A DNA stretch of 64,000 nt, from positions 1 through 64,000 of the forward strand of contig JACPIU010000007.1 of NCBI GenBank assembly GCA_016187935.1. The letters run 5' to 3'. Positions 1-8,764 of the stretch are shown one piece after another (within the stretch, counting starts at the first letter, position 1; the number at the start of each line of letters is the position of its first letter). This DNA is from Bdellovibrio sp. Lineage in GTDB: Bacteria; Bdellovibrionota; Bacteriovoracia; Bacteriovoracales; Bacteriovoracaceae. The translations under genes and the position numbers were made by a program. The notes under the pieces were generated by a model. The model was not told the origin of the DNA. It ran no database searches and worked only from the letters and a program-made list of their open reading frames with translations.

Positions 1-200
1 GTGAGTTTGTGAGTGCCAATGGCAAACGCTGTGAGAATCGCCAATTCCTGCAGTGTGACCACGTCACACCGCACTCAATTTGCGGAGAAACAGCGCAAAA
101 TAACATGCGCATACTTTGTTCCGAGCATAACAAACTCACCTATCAAAAATTTTCCTGTTTGCCGCTTTCGCGAAGTTCGCAGACAGACGATATCTGGTAA
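1..200 (+). CDS. HNH endonuclease, C-terminal part (5' end outside window)
   Basis: The frame is open from the window edge to the stop at 198–200. It encodes an HNH nuclease zinc finger: a KRC turn, then QCDH (the DH of the HNH core), an N about 14 residues later, and LCxEHN at the end. The order and spacing match the C-terminus of the complete HNH protein at 43466–44320 (KRC…QFDH…N…LLCPAHN), so the two are paralogues. The family cuts DNA with a beta-beta-alpha-metal active site. The N-terminal helical part lies upstream of the window. The encoded part ends about 20 residues beyond the finger, which is normal for the family. The biological target is unknown. Confidence 0.8.
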   Translation, partial: EFVSANGKRCENRQFLQCDHVTPHSICGETAQNNMRILCSEHNKLTYQKFSCLPLSRSSQTDDIW

Positions 201-327
201 CCCGGTGGCGGTATTTATGCATGCACTTTCTGAATTAAAGAATAATAATGCATTGTAGCTACCCCAGGGCGTGTGGCACCGTTTGGGTGGTTTCGCCTAC
301 TTGAAAACACCATTTGCCATTTCACTA

Positions 328-861
328 TCACCAGGGTGGTCCCATCAAGTCGATTATGCCTTCATGCGGACTTTGCGAAAGCACTCCAAGCGTCATGGGT
401 AAATTGAAAGTGAATTCGCATGGCACACCTTGCTGCAAAACGAGAAGGGTTCCAGAAAAGGTCTGCCAATCCAATTTCTTATATAATGGAACAAGATCTG
501 GCTCGCATACAAGCAAAGCAAAATCAGCACCACCATCTCTAAAAAAATCAATGGCCCTGTGTATTCCCTTTGATGCCAGACCTTGTCGGCGTGAATCCGG
601 ATGAGTAAGGATTCCTCCGACGCCACCGATTGTGACTGGGGTGCCATTGATTTGGCCTTGCCGAAGAAAAACCCCTACATGTGAAAGGGCCTTTCCCTGC
701 TCATCCCAGCAGAAAATTCTCCATTCTGCCGCGGCCCATTCGATGCTTCGACCTGGCCAATTTACAATTGATTCAGGCGGATAAACTGCTTGTGATAACG
801 TCCGAAGCGCCGCGATTTGATTCTGGGTAAGTTCAGTAGCTCGGTATAACTCAATTCGCAT
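328..861 (-). CDS. GNAT family N-acetyltransferase
   Basis: This is a cytoplasmic acetyl-CoA-dependent acetyltransferase of 177 residues. The acetyl-CoA loop is visible as HPDSRRQGLASKGI (R/QxxGxG/A-type motif A), preceded by the beta strand TIGGVGGIL and followed by a C-terminal LYKKLDW strand typical of GNAT folds. The layout and the C-terminal ID…GPPW resemble the aminoglycoside 2'-acetyltransferase/NodA-like branch, but no substrate can be assigned. The ATG at 861 was chosen because AGAGGAG lies 7–8 bases upstream. A longer frame to 894 would have no such site. It converges on the HNH gene across about 127 bases of non-coding DNA. Confidence 0.85.
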   Translation of the reverse strand: MRIELYRATELTQNQIAALRTLSQAVYPPESIVNWPGRSIEWAAAEWRIFCWDEQGKALSHVGVFLRQGQINGTPVTIGGVGGILTHPDSRRQGLASKGIHRAIDFFRDGGADFALLVCEPDLVPLYKKLDWQTFSGTLLVLQQGVPCEFTFNLPMTLGVLSQSPHEGIIDLMGPPW

Positions 862-998
862 TGTTTTTTCTCCTCTGGCTTCAGCATAAATCAAATTGGT
901 CGAATAGAAAATCTGCGCCTATTACTTATTTACATACCTCTCGTTCCTTTCAGCGAGTTAGAGTAAAATTGCTTGAAAATAGATTTTTGGAGCTGATT

Positions 999-2300
999 AT
1001 GTTGCGATTGTTTATCGCTTTTTGTTTTTTGGCCGTTTCATTTTCATCTTCATTATGGGCAAGCAGCGATGAAATTGAATCTTTTCAAACCGCCGAACAA
1101 GAGGCCACGACGGTTGCCTTTAAGATAGACGATATTCTAGAGGCCGGTGGCAAAATATCCGCTACTTTGGTTTTTGAGGCCAGAAAATATCTGCAGCAGA
1201 TCGCCGAGTTGGCAAAAGACTTAAAAAGTCAGGATGAAATTACCGAATTGTCCTTCCAAGTGCAAAAGTTGGAGACTGCTTACCGCTTGCATCGCACTTA
1301 TATGAGGATGTCGCCGAAGCTGAGAATTTTTTTTCGCGATCAATGGACCGATCCGGGAGCAGGGCTGACCCCTTTCCGCGATTTTTTACGAATCAATCTT
1401 TACCCGAATCATGCCAAGTATCTTGAAAAAAAATTGCGCCAGTACGCCAAGCAGGAACACCCTGAATCAGAGGCGCATGCTTTAATTGTTGCCTCGATGC
1501 CCTATGGACTGGTGAAAAGCAATCAATCGCTGATTGTTTTAACTCCCGGATATGTTCCGGTTGTCGCAGGATTTCGTGATGTGGGAGTTGATCTTTGGAC
1601 TACGTTCAGTAACAAGGTGAGTGGCACCTATGGCAATGTGGTAGGAAAAGTGAAATGGCGTCAAGGTTGGCTCAAAGGCAATGATAAGGCCTTAGAAATT
1701 TTTCGTTCTGTCCTAAGACCACTTGATATTATTCTAAATAAAACCGGCAACAAACTAACCGACCTCAATATTCCAGGCAACTTCGGACATGCGGCCATTT
1801 ATCTTGGGACTGAGGAACAATTAAAAGAACTAGGGCTTTGGGATCGCCCGGAATTTAAGGACTATCATGAGAAGATTCGCCAAGGTCTACTGGTCATGGA
1901 AATGACCCGTCATGGATTAGATTTTGCCTCGCTGAAAGAAACGCTTGAGGCGGACGAAGTGGCCGTGATGCGGGTTGAGGCCATTACTAAGGGGGAACGT
2001 GATTTAATGCAACTCTACATTCAGGCCCTGGCGCAAAGAGGGAAGACTTACGATTTCAATTTTGACGCCAACACGACCACACGTATTACCTGCACTGAAT
2101 TCGTGGCGCAAACTTTTGATTTTCTCCCATGGGGTTCCAATTTAATTCTCGGCCGTCACGCCATCACTCCCGACCATGTCGCCCAAATGCTGGAAGACGA
2201 AAAGACCGGCGTGAAACTCAGGCTCTATCTGCGAGGTGGTGCCAAGGGAAAAGTTCAACGTTTAGATGCGGATGCCTTCAAGCAGGCCATTCGGCAATGA
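999..2300 (+). CDS. Exported YiiX/YebB-like (permuted NlpC/P60) cysteine hydrolase
   Basis: 433 residues, starting at ATG 999 behind GGAG, with a signal peptide ending near LWA-S. After about 240 residues without a recognised domain comes a circularly permuted papain-like hydrolase: FGHAAIYLG carries the expected catalytic His (H264) and RITCTEFVAQ the catalytic Cys (C365). His before Cys is the order seen in YiiX/YaeF (DUF830) enzymes, which act on amide or ester bonds in cell-wall peptides or lipids. The residue between them that would polarise the His is not assigned. The N-terminal region has coiled-coil-like helices (residues ~60–100). The product is probably periplasmic. The substrate is unknown. 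Confidence 0.8.
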   Translation: MLRLFIAFCFLAVSFSSSLWASSDEIESFQTAEQEATTVAFKIDDILEAGGKISATLVFEARKYLQQIAELAKDLKSQDEITELSFQVQKLETAYRLHRTYMRMSPKLRIFFRDQWTDPGAGLTPFRDFLRINLYPNHAKYLEKKLRQYAKQEHPESEAHALIVASMPYGLVKSNQSLIVLTPGYVPVVAGFRDVGVDLWTTFSNKVSGTYGNVVGKVKWRQGWLKGNDKALEIFRSVLRPLDIILNKTGNKLTDLNIPGNFGHAAIYLGTEEQLKELGLWDRPEFKDYHEKIRQGLLVMEMTRHGLDFASLKETLEADEVAVMRVEAITKGERDLMQLYIQALAQRGKTYDFNFDANTTTRITCTEFVAQTFDFLPWGSNLILGRHAITPDHVAQMLEDEKTGVKLRLYLRGGAKGKVQRLDADAFKQAIRQ

Positions 2301-2353
2301 TTTTTTCAAAGAATGAAGAGGTTCTGCTTTTTCACTCATCGGCCTTCAATGCT

Positions 2354-5300
2354 TTAAAAAGGTGAAATCGCCCTTTTAATATCATCAATTCGGCGATTTA
2401 TTTCGGTTAAAATATCGGCCTTAACTTTGGCCATCACCACGTTCATGGGTGTGCCAGCAAGAAGTGGTCGCACAACCTCGCGCTTAATCGCATCCATGAT
2501 ATCGCGGCCGGTGGCATTGCGCTCAAAAATGGCCTGCATATTATTGGGCGAGACGACTCTTCTCCTGGCCTGATCTCCCAGACCAATCTCATCTGCCTTG
2601 GCGATAATTTTTTCCGCGATGTATCCCTCAATCATTGTAGTCATCAGGTCTGAGCGCACCAGTTCCTCGATAAACTGCTTATCCGTCATGGTGCTCGTGC
2701 CACTCAGACGAGAACGCATATGCACTTTAAAGTCGGTAATTCGTCTCTGGGTAGTGACTTGATCAAAGCGGGCCGAATCACCAAGGAACGTTGCCATCTG
2801 GGTAAAGGTATCGCTCAAGCTACCAATGGGATCGCTGGAGGCACTCCCAGAGGTAATGATTTTTCCATCAAAAATGGGGAGCAAAATGGTAAAGCCATCT
2901 TCTACCACAGCACGCTGACCACCATTTAAATTGGAGGGTATCTTGGTATTATAATAACGATGGACTTCTAACTTTAGATTAGGTTTTAGCGCGGTATTGG
3001 TGCATTTTTCCACTTCATCTTTGACCCAAGTGAGCCCGCGACTCAACTGGCCTTCAACAATATTTAAACAGGCCTGGAAGGCCGGCATGGCCACAGGGGA
3101 ACCTGCGCGAATTCTGGACATATAATCCAGAGTCGCTTGGGCCAATCTCTCGGCAAAATGGAGAACCGTTTTCGACATGCATTCGTTCAGTTTTGTTTCG
3201 AGTTGCGTGTCAGTCCAACCGGCATACGCGGCCACGCATCGATTAAAGAATTGGCGTGTATCGGTAAGAACCGGGCCGGTGCGAGAAGGTTCTGAACTTA
3301 AGAATCCCAGATTGCTTTCAAAACTTTCCATCAGGGCCATTTCGGCAGTTTCTACTTTGATTTTTTTAGAACAAATATCCATGGCGGCTTGAACATTAAC
3401 AGTCTCGCGTCTGGTCAATTTATCTTCAATGTTTTGAAAGCAGGCACGGGCATTGGCCTGGGCGCGCGGAACCACCCGCTCCCGAATACTTCCTGAAAGT
3501 GAGCGATAAAGCTCGCGTTCAACCAGAATAAGAGCGACTTCCCGTCCGGCACGAACTTTAAAGATCTCGCCAAGTCTTGCCACCGCTCTTGGGCCAGCGG
3601 CATTGGCCCGAGCAATTTCAGTCCACAAGCTATTGACCAACAGACGAGATTTTACCTGGCGTTGGGCGGCCCGATTACCGGAAATTTCAGCCGCAGTGCC
3701 TGTTGATACAGGAAAATATAATTCCAACGCACTGTTGAGCGATACTTGGAAAATAGAATGAGTGGCACTATTGGTGGCCTTGACAGCACATTGATCGAAT
3801 TTCTTATCAAAATCACGGGCATCATCTTTAATTTTTCCCAGACATTTACGATACTCTTGAACAACTCCTCTGGTAATGCTGGCACGCGAACTAGCACTGG
3901 AGACATGCTCACGCAAACGCTCGGGCAAAGCTGTTTCCATAATAAGCGGAGCGGCGGTCTTTTTGACTTGCGCTTGGAGGCGTTTTTGAAGGGCGTCGTC
4001 GCCTGCCGCGATGGCGGCCCTCATTTGAGCTTCCCAGGTAGGAGTGACTACTTGAGCAATGATTTGATCACTCATGGCGGTCTGTCTTTCCTCATTCCCC
4101 GGCAAGTTATCTGCAACAGACCAGCGCAAAGACTGTTTCACAATTTCAATCGTCGCATCGGCGGTAAAGGCATCGACTTGGGCCATAATATTGGCCTCAG
4201 TATCAAGTCCCTGAATGCGTGCAGTGAAATCGGCCTTCAAACGCGCCACCAATTCGCGGCGCCGGGCCTCATCCGGCACCACTGATAGCAACTTCTGATT
4301 CATGGCCATTTCGATAACTCGCGGTAGAATTTCTTTATAGAGCGAAACAGTGCAACGGGCCTGGGCCCCCTCAAGCGCAGCGCTTAAGGCATCAACGGTA
4401 TCAAATGATTTCAACTCTTCAAAAAGACAATGCTTCATTTTCTGTCCCATCTCGGTAATCATGGTGGGATCACGTAACGCTGGAATGTCTTTTAAATCCG
4501 GTTTCTCTCTTAAGGTTTTTAAATATTTCTGTCTGACCATTTCGGGGGCCAATTCCATAATGGCACGAGTGATACAATTGGCATTGGAAAAATCATCGGT
4601 GGGAATGGTGGAGCCATCGCGCGCCAGGGAGGTGAGAAGAACCGCCCGACGATCATCAAAGCATTTACGCAAATTATAGCTATAGGGACGGGGCTCCATG
4701 TTCCCCAACCCAACTTCACGTAAGGCCCAGTTGTAAGCAGGAGTATCTCGACCCATTTCTTTGGCAAGATTATCCTGTAAAATCAAAATAAATGACTCTC
4801 GCGTGGCGACGTTTTGGGCCATGGTGGTACATTTCGCCGGATCGGGAACTCCCCTCTGGCGCTCGAGACAAGGCTTAAGCCCTTCAGTCATGGTTAACTG
4901 AACAACTTGCTGGCGAAGGGCGGGATTATCGCGTGTGGCCTCCACTAAAGCATTATTAGTGGCCACTTGTCTTTCGATAACCACTTCAGCCGTTTTTACT
5001 TTAGTTGTTGCAATACACTCGCTCAGCTTCTGCTGAAATTGTTCCACTTCCAGACTCTGAAGATGCTGATGATTATATTGCCGGAAATTCTCCGCCTGAA
5101 CGAAGTATCGGGCAGAGCTTAGGCACTGGCGCATGGCCCCCAGCAATTCCTCCCGTTTTGCTGTTCTTGTGCTGGAATCGGCCATCAGTGGTCTGAGCAA
5201 ATCATCGATACTCAAGGTGGTGGCCTCATCTGTACCATCCATGACCCCTTGGAAAAGACAACTCATAATCACGTTATTAGCATTAAAAGGTAAATCATCA

Positions 5301-6832
5301 TCAACAAATCCTCGCCGCACGGCCCTTCTCTCATCGGGTGGGCGGGGTGTCCGTGCGCGCCTTCTGTTGGCCGCAAGATTCTTAATATGTTCATCATAAG
5401 GTCGAAAATAATTACTTTGCGAGCATTGATCAAAACGTTTGAGCGAAGTCGCCAATACACCTCTTTTTTGTTGGGTGGTCAAGGTCTGGTCTCTAAGCCC
5501 GGCCTCAATATGTAAAGTGAGCAGTTCTCTTCCCACACGATAAGGGGCCGAGCGGGCAAATTTGGCGACGCAGACATCAATTTCTCCTGACGAACTGGCG
5601 GCCCTTAAGCATTGCTCTAAATCACGAGTGGCGCGGATGGCCACTCCTCTTGCCATATCGGGCAGCGAACCTTCCGGTAATTTTTCTAAGGCAACTTTTT
5701 TGACCAATTCAAAAGCAAATTCCATGGCAGCACGTTTTTTAATCCCCTCAGTATCGGAAAATGGAGCAAACCATGGGAGAGAGGCATTAACGGCAATTCG
5801 ATGGGCCAAGGCACGCAACTCTTGATCAGTAAAAGTCTCGCGCATGGTCTCATTTTTCTTGGCCTCTTCATAAATACTGTTCTCTACCATTTCCCGTTTT
5901 TTTGCTCCTGAAACAAAAATATTCCAGATCAATGTTCCAAAAATCCCATCTAAAACCCCAGTCACTAAATCAACCGGTGCCTGAGCAATGGCCTGACCGA
6001 CATCGAATTCGGGGTCGCGATCATTGGAAAGTGAGATATGTCCATCGAGTTCCTGGAAAAACATCAGTGACCACACATAACTGCCATTTTGCCGACGACG
6101 CCGAACCTCGAAATCATAGGTTTTGTACAAACCTCGGGCACAGTCTGTAATCACGGAGGCGGTAAAATCCCCACCCGACTCGGAGTCGAAACTGTTCTGC
6201 CCGGAGATACGGACCAAAGTGGTCGTTTGATTCTTGATGAGGAGCTGACCGTTTTCCTTTTCCACGCGTAAAGGCAATCGGCTTCCGTTCTCTGAGACGA
6301 TGGCAAAGCGTTTAAATTTATGGTCGTGGGTAAGAATCGCTCCCAAATAGAATGCTGGGGAACCGCATGCCGGTGAGAATTTCACCAATCGTTTAATATT
6401 GAAATCTTCGCTAGGGGCCTCAAGACGGGAAACAATCTCCCGCGTTTGATCCGCCAATTGAAAAAGGTTCCCAACAGGAATGGCAAAAATAAGGGCCTGG
6501 CAATCCCTGGCATGCAGTCGATAGTATGTCTCTAATGGCCAATTCAGTTCAATCCTTTGCATCTCGGTGGTGGCGTGGGCCAATTCCTCGGAAGTATGCA
6601 AGGGATATTCTCGCTTCCAAACCAGCGTCCTCGGATTGAGATTTGTATTTGTGGCATACTTTTCAAGAATGAGAATACCGTGAGAAGAATCGAGTTTGGC
6701 CTGATAAAGAGTGCGGTCTCCGGTGAAATTGTTCCAGACAGATCCAACTTCAGAACGTGAGGCAATGACCTGGATTTCGGCCCAGGACTTGGCAGAAAAT
6801 ATCATCACCACAATTATGAAAAATAACCGCAC
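2354..6832 (-). CDS. Giant exported protein with tandem cysteine-pair helical repeats, function unknown
   Basis: 1492 residues. The GTG start at 6832 is preceded by a strong AGGGGGG. A signal peptide ends near SWA-E. Residues ~20–280 look beta-rich and hold four scattered cysteines. A hydrophobic stretch around 286–310 may be membrane-associated. From about residue 408 to 1277 the sequence is almost all helical and contains at least nine units of the form xxC[LFV]-x(12–35)-C followed by a long amphipathic helix. Cys spacings are x12, x35, x12, x28, x24, x17, x22, x18 and x21. Such pairs in an exported protein suggest disulfide-pinned helical hairpins. I do not recognise the family. Divergent from the lipoprotein at 6948. 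Confidence 0.85.
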   Translation of the reverse strand: MRLFFIIVVMIFSAKSWAEIQVIASRSEVGSVWNNFTGDRTLYQAKLDSSHGILILEKYATNTNLNPRTLVWKREYPLHTSEELAHATTEMQRIELNWPLETYYRLHARDCQALIFAIPVGNLFQLADQTREIVSRLEAPSEDFNIKRLVKFSPACGSPAFYLGAILTHDHKFKRFAIVSENGSRLPLRVEKENGQLLIKNQTTTLVRISGQNSFDSESGGDFTASVITDCARGLYKTYDFEVRRRRQNGSYVWSLMFFQELDGHISLSNDRDPEFDVGQAIAQAPVDLVTGVLDGIFGTLIWNIFVSGAKKREMVENSIYEEAKKNETMRETFTDQELRALAHRIAVNASLPWFAPFSDTEGIKKRAAMEFAFELVKKVALEKLPEGSLPDMARGVAIRATRDLEQCLRAASSSGEIDVCVAKFARSAPYRVGRELLTLHIEAGLRDQTLTTQQKRGVLATSLKRFDQCSQSNYFRPYDEHIKNLAANRRRARTPRPPDERRAVRRGFVDDDLPFNANNVIMSCLFQGVMDGTDEATTLSIDDLLRPLMADSSTRTAKREELLGAMRQCLSSARYFVQAENFRQYNHQHLQSLEVEQFQQKLSECIATTKVKTAEVVIERQVATNNALVEATRDNPALRQQVVQLTMTEGLKPCLERQRGVPDPAKCTTMAQNVATRESFILILQDNLAKEMGRDTPAYNWALREVGLGNMEPRPYSYNLRKCFDDRRAVLLTSLARDGSTIPTDDFSNANCITRAIMELAPEMVRQKYLKTLREKPDLKDIPALRDPTMITEMGQKMKHCLFEELKSFDTVDALSAALEGAQARCTVSLYKEILPRVIEMAMNQKLLSVVPDEARRRELVARLKADFTARIQGLDTEANIMAQVDAFTADATIEIVKQSLRWSVADNLPGNEERQTAMSDQIIAQVVTPTWEAQMRAAIAAGDDALQKRLQAQVKKTAAPLIMETALPERLREHVSSASSRASITRGVVQEYRKCLGKIKDDARDFDKKFDQCAVKATNSATHSIFQVSLNSALELYFPVSTGTAAEISGNRAAQRQVKSRLLVNSLWTEIARANAAGPRAVARLGEIFKVRAGREVALILVERELYRSLSGSIRERVVPRAQANARACFQNIEDKLTRRETVNVQAAMDICSKKIKVETAEMALMESFESNLGFLSSEPSRTGPVLTDTRQFFNRCVAAYAGWTDTQLETKLNECMSKTVLHFAERLAQATLDYMSRIRAGSPVAMPAFQACLNIVEGQLSRGLTWVKDEVEKCTNTALKPNLKLEVHRYYNTKIPSNLNGGQRAVVEDGFTILLPIFDGKIITSGSASSDPIGSLSDTFTQMATFLGDSARFDQVTTQRRITDFKVHMRSRLSGTSTMTDKQFIEELVRSDLMTTMIEGYIAEKIIAKADEIGLGDQARRRVVSPNNMQAIFERNATGRDIMDAIKREVVRPLLAGTPMNVVMAKVKADILTEINRRIDDIKRAISPF

Positions 6833-6947
6833 CCATGCCCCCCTGGTCTTTTCGGATATCTACGCCAAAAATGAATGGTTAATTTCCACTACCCACCGAT
6901 CAAAGTCATTGATAAGATTATGCTTTGGAAGCTCACAGTGAGGTTTT
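6833..6947. promoter_or_regulatory. Short divergent intergenic region with start sites of both flanking genes
   Basis: These 115 bases separate the divergent starts of the 1492-residue protein and the lipoprotein at 6948, so both promoters should lie here or just inside the genes. The ribosome binding sites are visible on each strand (AGGGGGG before 6832, GTGAGG before 6948). I could not fix a convincing -35/-10 pair. Confidence 0.35.
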
Positions 6948-7388
6948 GTGAAAACAATTTCGATATTTTTACTAACTTTTCTCATCTCAAGCTGCAGCTT
7001 GTTTAAGCGCGAAGTCGACTGGGTTCGATATAAGAGCGATGTCGGCTTTCATTTTACCAAAATACGAGAGGCCACCTTGGGAAGGGTTTTGATCCGTCAT
7101 TCTTTTTTCAAGGAAACCCGTACCTATTTACGTTATATAAACGAGGAAACTAGTCAATTTAAACAACAATGGCCAATTGTCCCCAATGAATGGCAGGAAC
7201 AATTTATGCTCAAAGTTCAACAAGCGTCCTTAGATCAAGATGTTTCAAAATCAGGAGAATCTTTGAGTGGTGAAAAATTTGTCGCCGATATTAATCGCGC
7301 CCTTTTGAAATACATCGAACAGCTACGCTCGCTTGCCAATCCCAAAGCACGCGACGAACGACCGCGCAGTCTCTTTTTCTTTTTTTGA
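6948..7388 (+). CDS. Putative lipoprotein, unknown function
   Basis: 146 residues starting at GTG 6948 behind GTGAGG. The N-terminus is a lipoprotein signal with lipobox ISSC (Cys16), so the mature protein should be anchored to a membrane facing the periplasm. The rest is charged and helical, with no motif I recognise. It is transcribed divergently from the 1492-residue exported protein, and the shared intergenic region hints at joint expression. Immediately after its stop lies a 123-bp palindromic element that probably ends transcription. Confidence 0.75.
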   Translation: MKTISIFLLTFLISSCSLFKREVDWVRYKSDVGFHFTKIREATLGRVLIRHSFFKETRTYLRYINEETSQFKQQWPIVPNEWQEQFMLKVQQASLDQDVSKSGESLSGEKFVADINRALLKYIEQLRSLANPKARDERPRSLFFFF

Positions 7389-7391
7389 TTT

Positions 7392-7514
7392 AGAGCCTAT
7401 CCCAAAACCTTCAGATGCTAGGCGCGATTGAGGGAGCGCGGAGGCGTACACAGAGTGTACGCCGCACAAGCGAGCGATTGCAACGTCGCAGATGGGGGTT
7501 TTGGGATAGGCTCT
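7392..7514. repeat. Palindromic intergenic element, copy 1
   Basis: Outer arms 7392–7409 and 7497–7514 form a perfect 18-bp inverted repeat (reading agagcctatcccaaaacc). A central perfect hairpin, ggcgtacac–aga–gtgtacgcc, lies at 7443–7463. The element fills the gap between the convergent lipoprotein gene and murA; its right arm ends on the first base of the murA stop codon. Copy 2 at 21805–21929 is nearly identical. In RNA from either strand it would fold into a long stem with a T-rich flank on one side, so a bidirectional terminator role is plausible. A REP/MITE-like mobile origin is equally possible. Confidence 0.85.
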
Positions 7515-8764
7515 TAGCTAATTCGAACCACTTTTACGCCTAAGGCCCGTAACTTACCATCAAGATTTTCATAGCCACGATCAAGGTGATAGACTCTCTG
7601 AATGTCAGTGGTTCCTTGAGCAGCAATGGCGGCAATAATCAGAGCGGCAGAAGCGCGTAAATCGGTACACATCACGGGAGCGGCAACAAGTGGGGTTGAT
7701 CCCTCGATAATGGCGGAATTTCCCTTTAATTCAATTCGGGCCCCCAAACGACAAAGTTCTGGCACGTGCATAAAACGGTTTTCAAAAATATGTTCTGTAA
7801 TAATCGAAGTCCCATGGATCTGGGTGCAAAGAGCGATCAATTGTGCTTGAACGTCTGTAGGAAATCCGGGAAAAGGTGCCGTGTCTATTTTAATCGCCTT
7901 CAAACTCGAAGGCATAACATGAATCCAATCCGGGCCAGTTTCAAGATTGGCACCGGCATCAACCAGAAGCGATATAACACTCTCCAAAAAAACCGGGTCG
8001 ATTCCTCGAATAAAAACATCTCCCTCCCCTGCCAGCGCGGCCATGAGGTAAGTGGCGGCTTCAATCCGATCACCAATGGCCGTATAGGTAGTCGGGTGCA
8101 GATTTTTTACGCCTGTGATGCGAATGATTTTAGTACCAAGACCAACAATGTTGGCCCCCATAGCAATAAGAAAATTTCCCAAATCATCAATTTCGGGTTC
8201 CAAAGCGGCATTTTCAATAACCGTTTCACCATCCGCCAGAACTGCCGCCATCATCAAGTTTTCCGTGGCGCCAACCGAGGGAAAAGATAAAACTAATTTT
8301 GCCCCTTTTAATCCGGTGGTCGAGGCCTCCACATATCCTCCGGTCAAATCTATTTTTGCCCCCATCTTCTCCAAATTCACCAGATGAATATCGATCGGTC
8401 GGGCACCAATGGCACAACCACCTGGCAGCGAGACTTTGGCCTTTTTGAATCTAGCGAGAAGTGGGCCTAACACTAAAATGGAAGCACGCATGGTTTTGAC
8501 TAAATCATAGGTTGCTTCCAGACTTGAAATATTGGCGGGATTAAAATAGGTTTCGGTCTGTCCTTTCCCATCAATTTTAACGCCTAAGTTTTCCAGCAAT
8601 CTAAAGACGGTATCAATGTCGCGAAGATTCGGAATCTCGCGCAACGTGATGCCATTGGGATTTAACAGAACGGCGGTTAAAATTGGAAGATAGGCATTTT
8701 TCGCTTTGGAAATTTGCACTTCACCCATTAATCTCGAAGGGCCGGTAATTCGCAATTTATCCAC
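7514..8764 (-). CDS. murA: UDP-N-acetylglucosamine 1-carboxyvinyltransferase (MurA)
   Basis: 416 residues, the usual MurA length. It transfers enolpyruvate from PEP to UDP-GlcNAc, the first committed step of peptidoglycan synthesis, in the cytoplasm. Seen in the sequence: the substrate-binding K22-N23 in SKAKNAYLP, and the active-site loop PGGCAIGARPID with catalytic Cys117 (equivalent to E. coli Cys115, the fosfomycin target). The GTG start at 8764 overlaps the end of prmC by 8 bases, so translation is probably coupled. It is the last gene of the rho–DUF1385–prfA–prmC–murA operon and runs into a palindromic element. Confidence 0.97.
   Translation of the reverse strand: MDKLRITGPSRLMGEVQISKAKNAYLPILTAVLLNPNGITLREIPNLRDIDTVFRLLENLGVKIDGKGQTETYFNPANISSLEATYDLVKTMRASILVLGPLLARFKKAKVSLPGGCAIGARPIDIHLVNLEKMGAKIDLTGGYVEASTTGLKGAKLVLSFPSVGATENLMMAAVLADGETVIENAALEPEIDDLGNFLIAMGANIVGLGTKIIRITGVKNLHPTTYTAIGDRIEAATYLMAALAGEGDVFIRGIDPVFLESVISLLVDAGANLETGPDWIHVMPSSLKAIKIDTAPFPGFPTDVQAQLIALCTQIHGTSIITEHIFENRFMHVPELCRLGARIELKGNSAIIEGSTPLVAAPVMCTDLRASAALIIAAIAAQGTTDIQRVYHLDRGYENLDGKLRALGVKVVRIS

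Noticed and set aside
861-998. Longer start of the YiiX-like gene at 861
   Set aside because: It would put about 46 residues before an obvious signal peptide. ATG 999 has a GGAG site.
3746-4285. 179-codon plus-strand frame inside the 1492-residue gene
   Set aside because: It is antisense to a well-supported gene, lacks a ribosome binding site, and its composition reflects the codon pattern of the opposite strand.
7766-8290. 174-codon plus-strand frame opposite murA
   Set aside because: It lies antisense to a conserved housekeeping gene, has no recognisable protein features and no start signal.
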